From Gracilimonas sp040877545 (lineage in GTDB: Bacteria; Bacteroidota; Rhodothermia; Balneolales; Balneolaceae), in contig JBBDNN010000082.1 of assembly GCA_040877545.1 (NCBI GenBank), positions 1 through 14,664 of the forward strand: a DNA stretch of 14,664 nt, in the 5' to 3' direction. Below are positions 14,613-14,664 of the stretch, piece by piece (position 1 is the stretch's first letter; each line of letters opens with the position of its first letter). The notes beneath the pieces were generated by a model. It ran no database searches and was not told where the DNA came from. It saw nothing but the letters and a program-made list of their open reading frames with translations. The translations under genes were made by a program, and so were the position numbers.

Positions 14613-14664
14613 GGTCCGGTAGTTCAGTTGGTTAGAACGCCTGCCTGTCACGCAGGAGGTCGAG
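14613..14664 (+). tRNA. tRNA-Asp (GTC), 3' end cut off by the window
   Basis: The acceptor strand begins GGTCCGG. The D arm follows as AGTTCAGTTGGTTAGAACGC. The anticodon arm is CCTGC-CTGTCAC-GCAGG, with anticodon GTC at 14647-14649. The window ends in the variable/T-arm region, so the T stem and acceptor 3' strand are missing. The anticodon and overall sequence agree with bacterial tRNA-Asp. Confidence 0.93.

Overview
The window looks like chromosomal DNA of a Bacteroidota-type bacterium, possibly of the Balneolia/Rhodothermota side. The evidence is moderate GC, weak or absent Shine-Dalgarno sequences, a textbook Bacteroidota -33/-7 promoter (TTG, 21 nt, TATATTTG) before the terminal tRNA, an outer-membrane-type protein ending in Phe, and the general flavour of the housekeeping proteins. 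The genus cannot be fixed from the sequence alone.

Layout. (1) 1-1819 is a repeat-rich region with no intact gene. It holds a frameshifted REP-associated tyrosine transposase (RAYT) on the minus strand (68-603) flanked by inverted copies of a 14-bp palindromic core. A REP/BIME-like hairpin cluster follows (898-1137), then two diverged copies of a ~190-bp element (1232-1418 and 1547-1731), each ending on the minus strand in a terminator-like hairpin. Two hairpins with TCCG loops lie between those copies. (2) 1820-4126, minus strand: an AraC-family regulator, a small membrane protein and a formyltransferase. (3) 4517-8505, plus strand: a tightly packed operon of an SsuD-like flavin monooxygenase, a stand-alone amino-acid adenylation enzyme, a stand-alone carrier protein and a large GNAT-like protein. 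(4) 8697-10696: fabI-ruvC-ruvA. (5) 10970-12055: GDP-mannose pyrophosphorylase. (6) 12075-13872, minus strand: an outer-membrane-type protein, a 99-residue conserved-looking protein and a PhnP-like metallo-hydrolase, overlapping by 4 bp at each junction. (7) 13935-14664: a secreted Cys-type glutathione peroxidase, a terminator, and the first 52 nt of tRNA-Asp.

The most interesting part is region 3 with the divergent formyltransferase of region 2. The adenylation enzyme has the Asp that holds the alpha-amino group and should load an amino acid onto the carrier protein Ser. A luciferase-like FMN oxygenase is translationally coupled to it and could oxidise the tethered amino acid. The GNAT-like protein could release or transfer it, and the formyltransferase could cap an amine or hydroxylamine. 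There is no condensation, thioesterase, MBOAT or phosphopantetheinyl transferase gene here, so this is neither a normal NRPS nor a Dlt operon. The product is unknown and the pathway order is inference.
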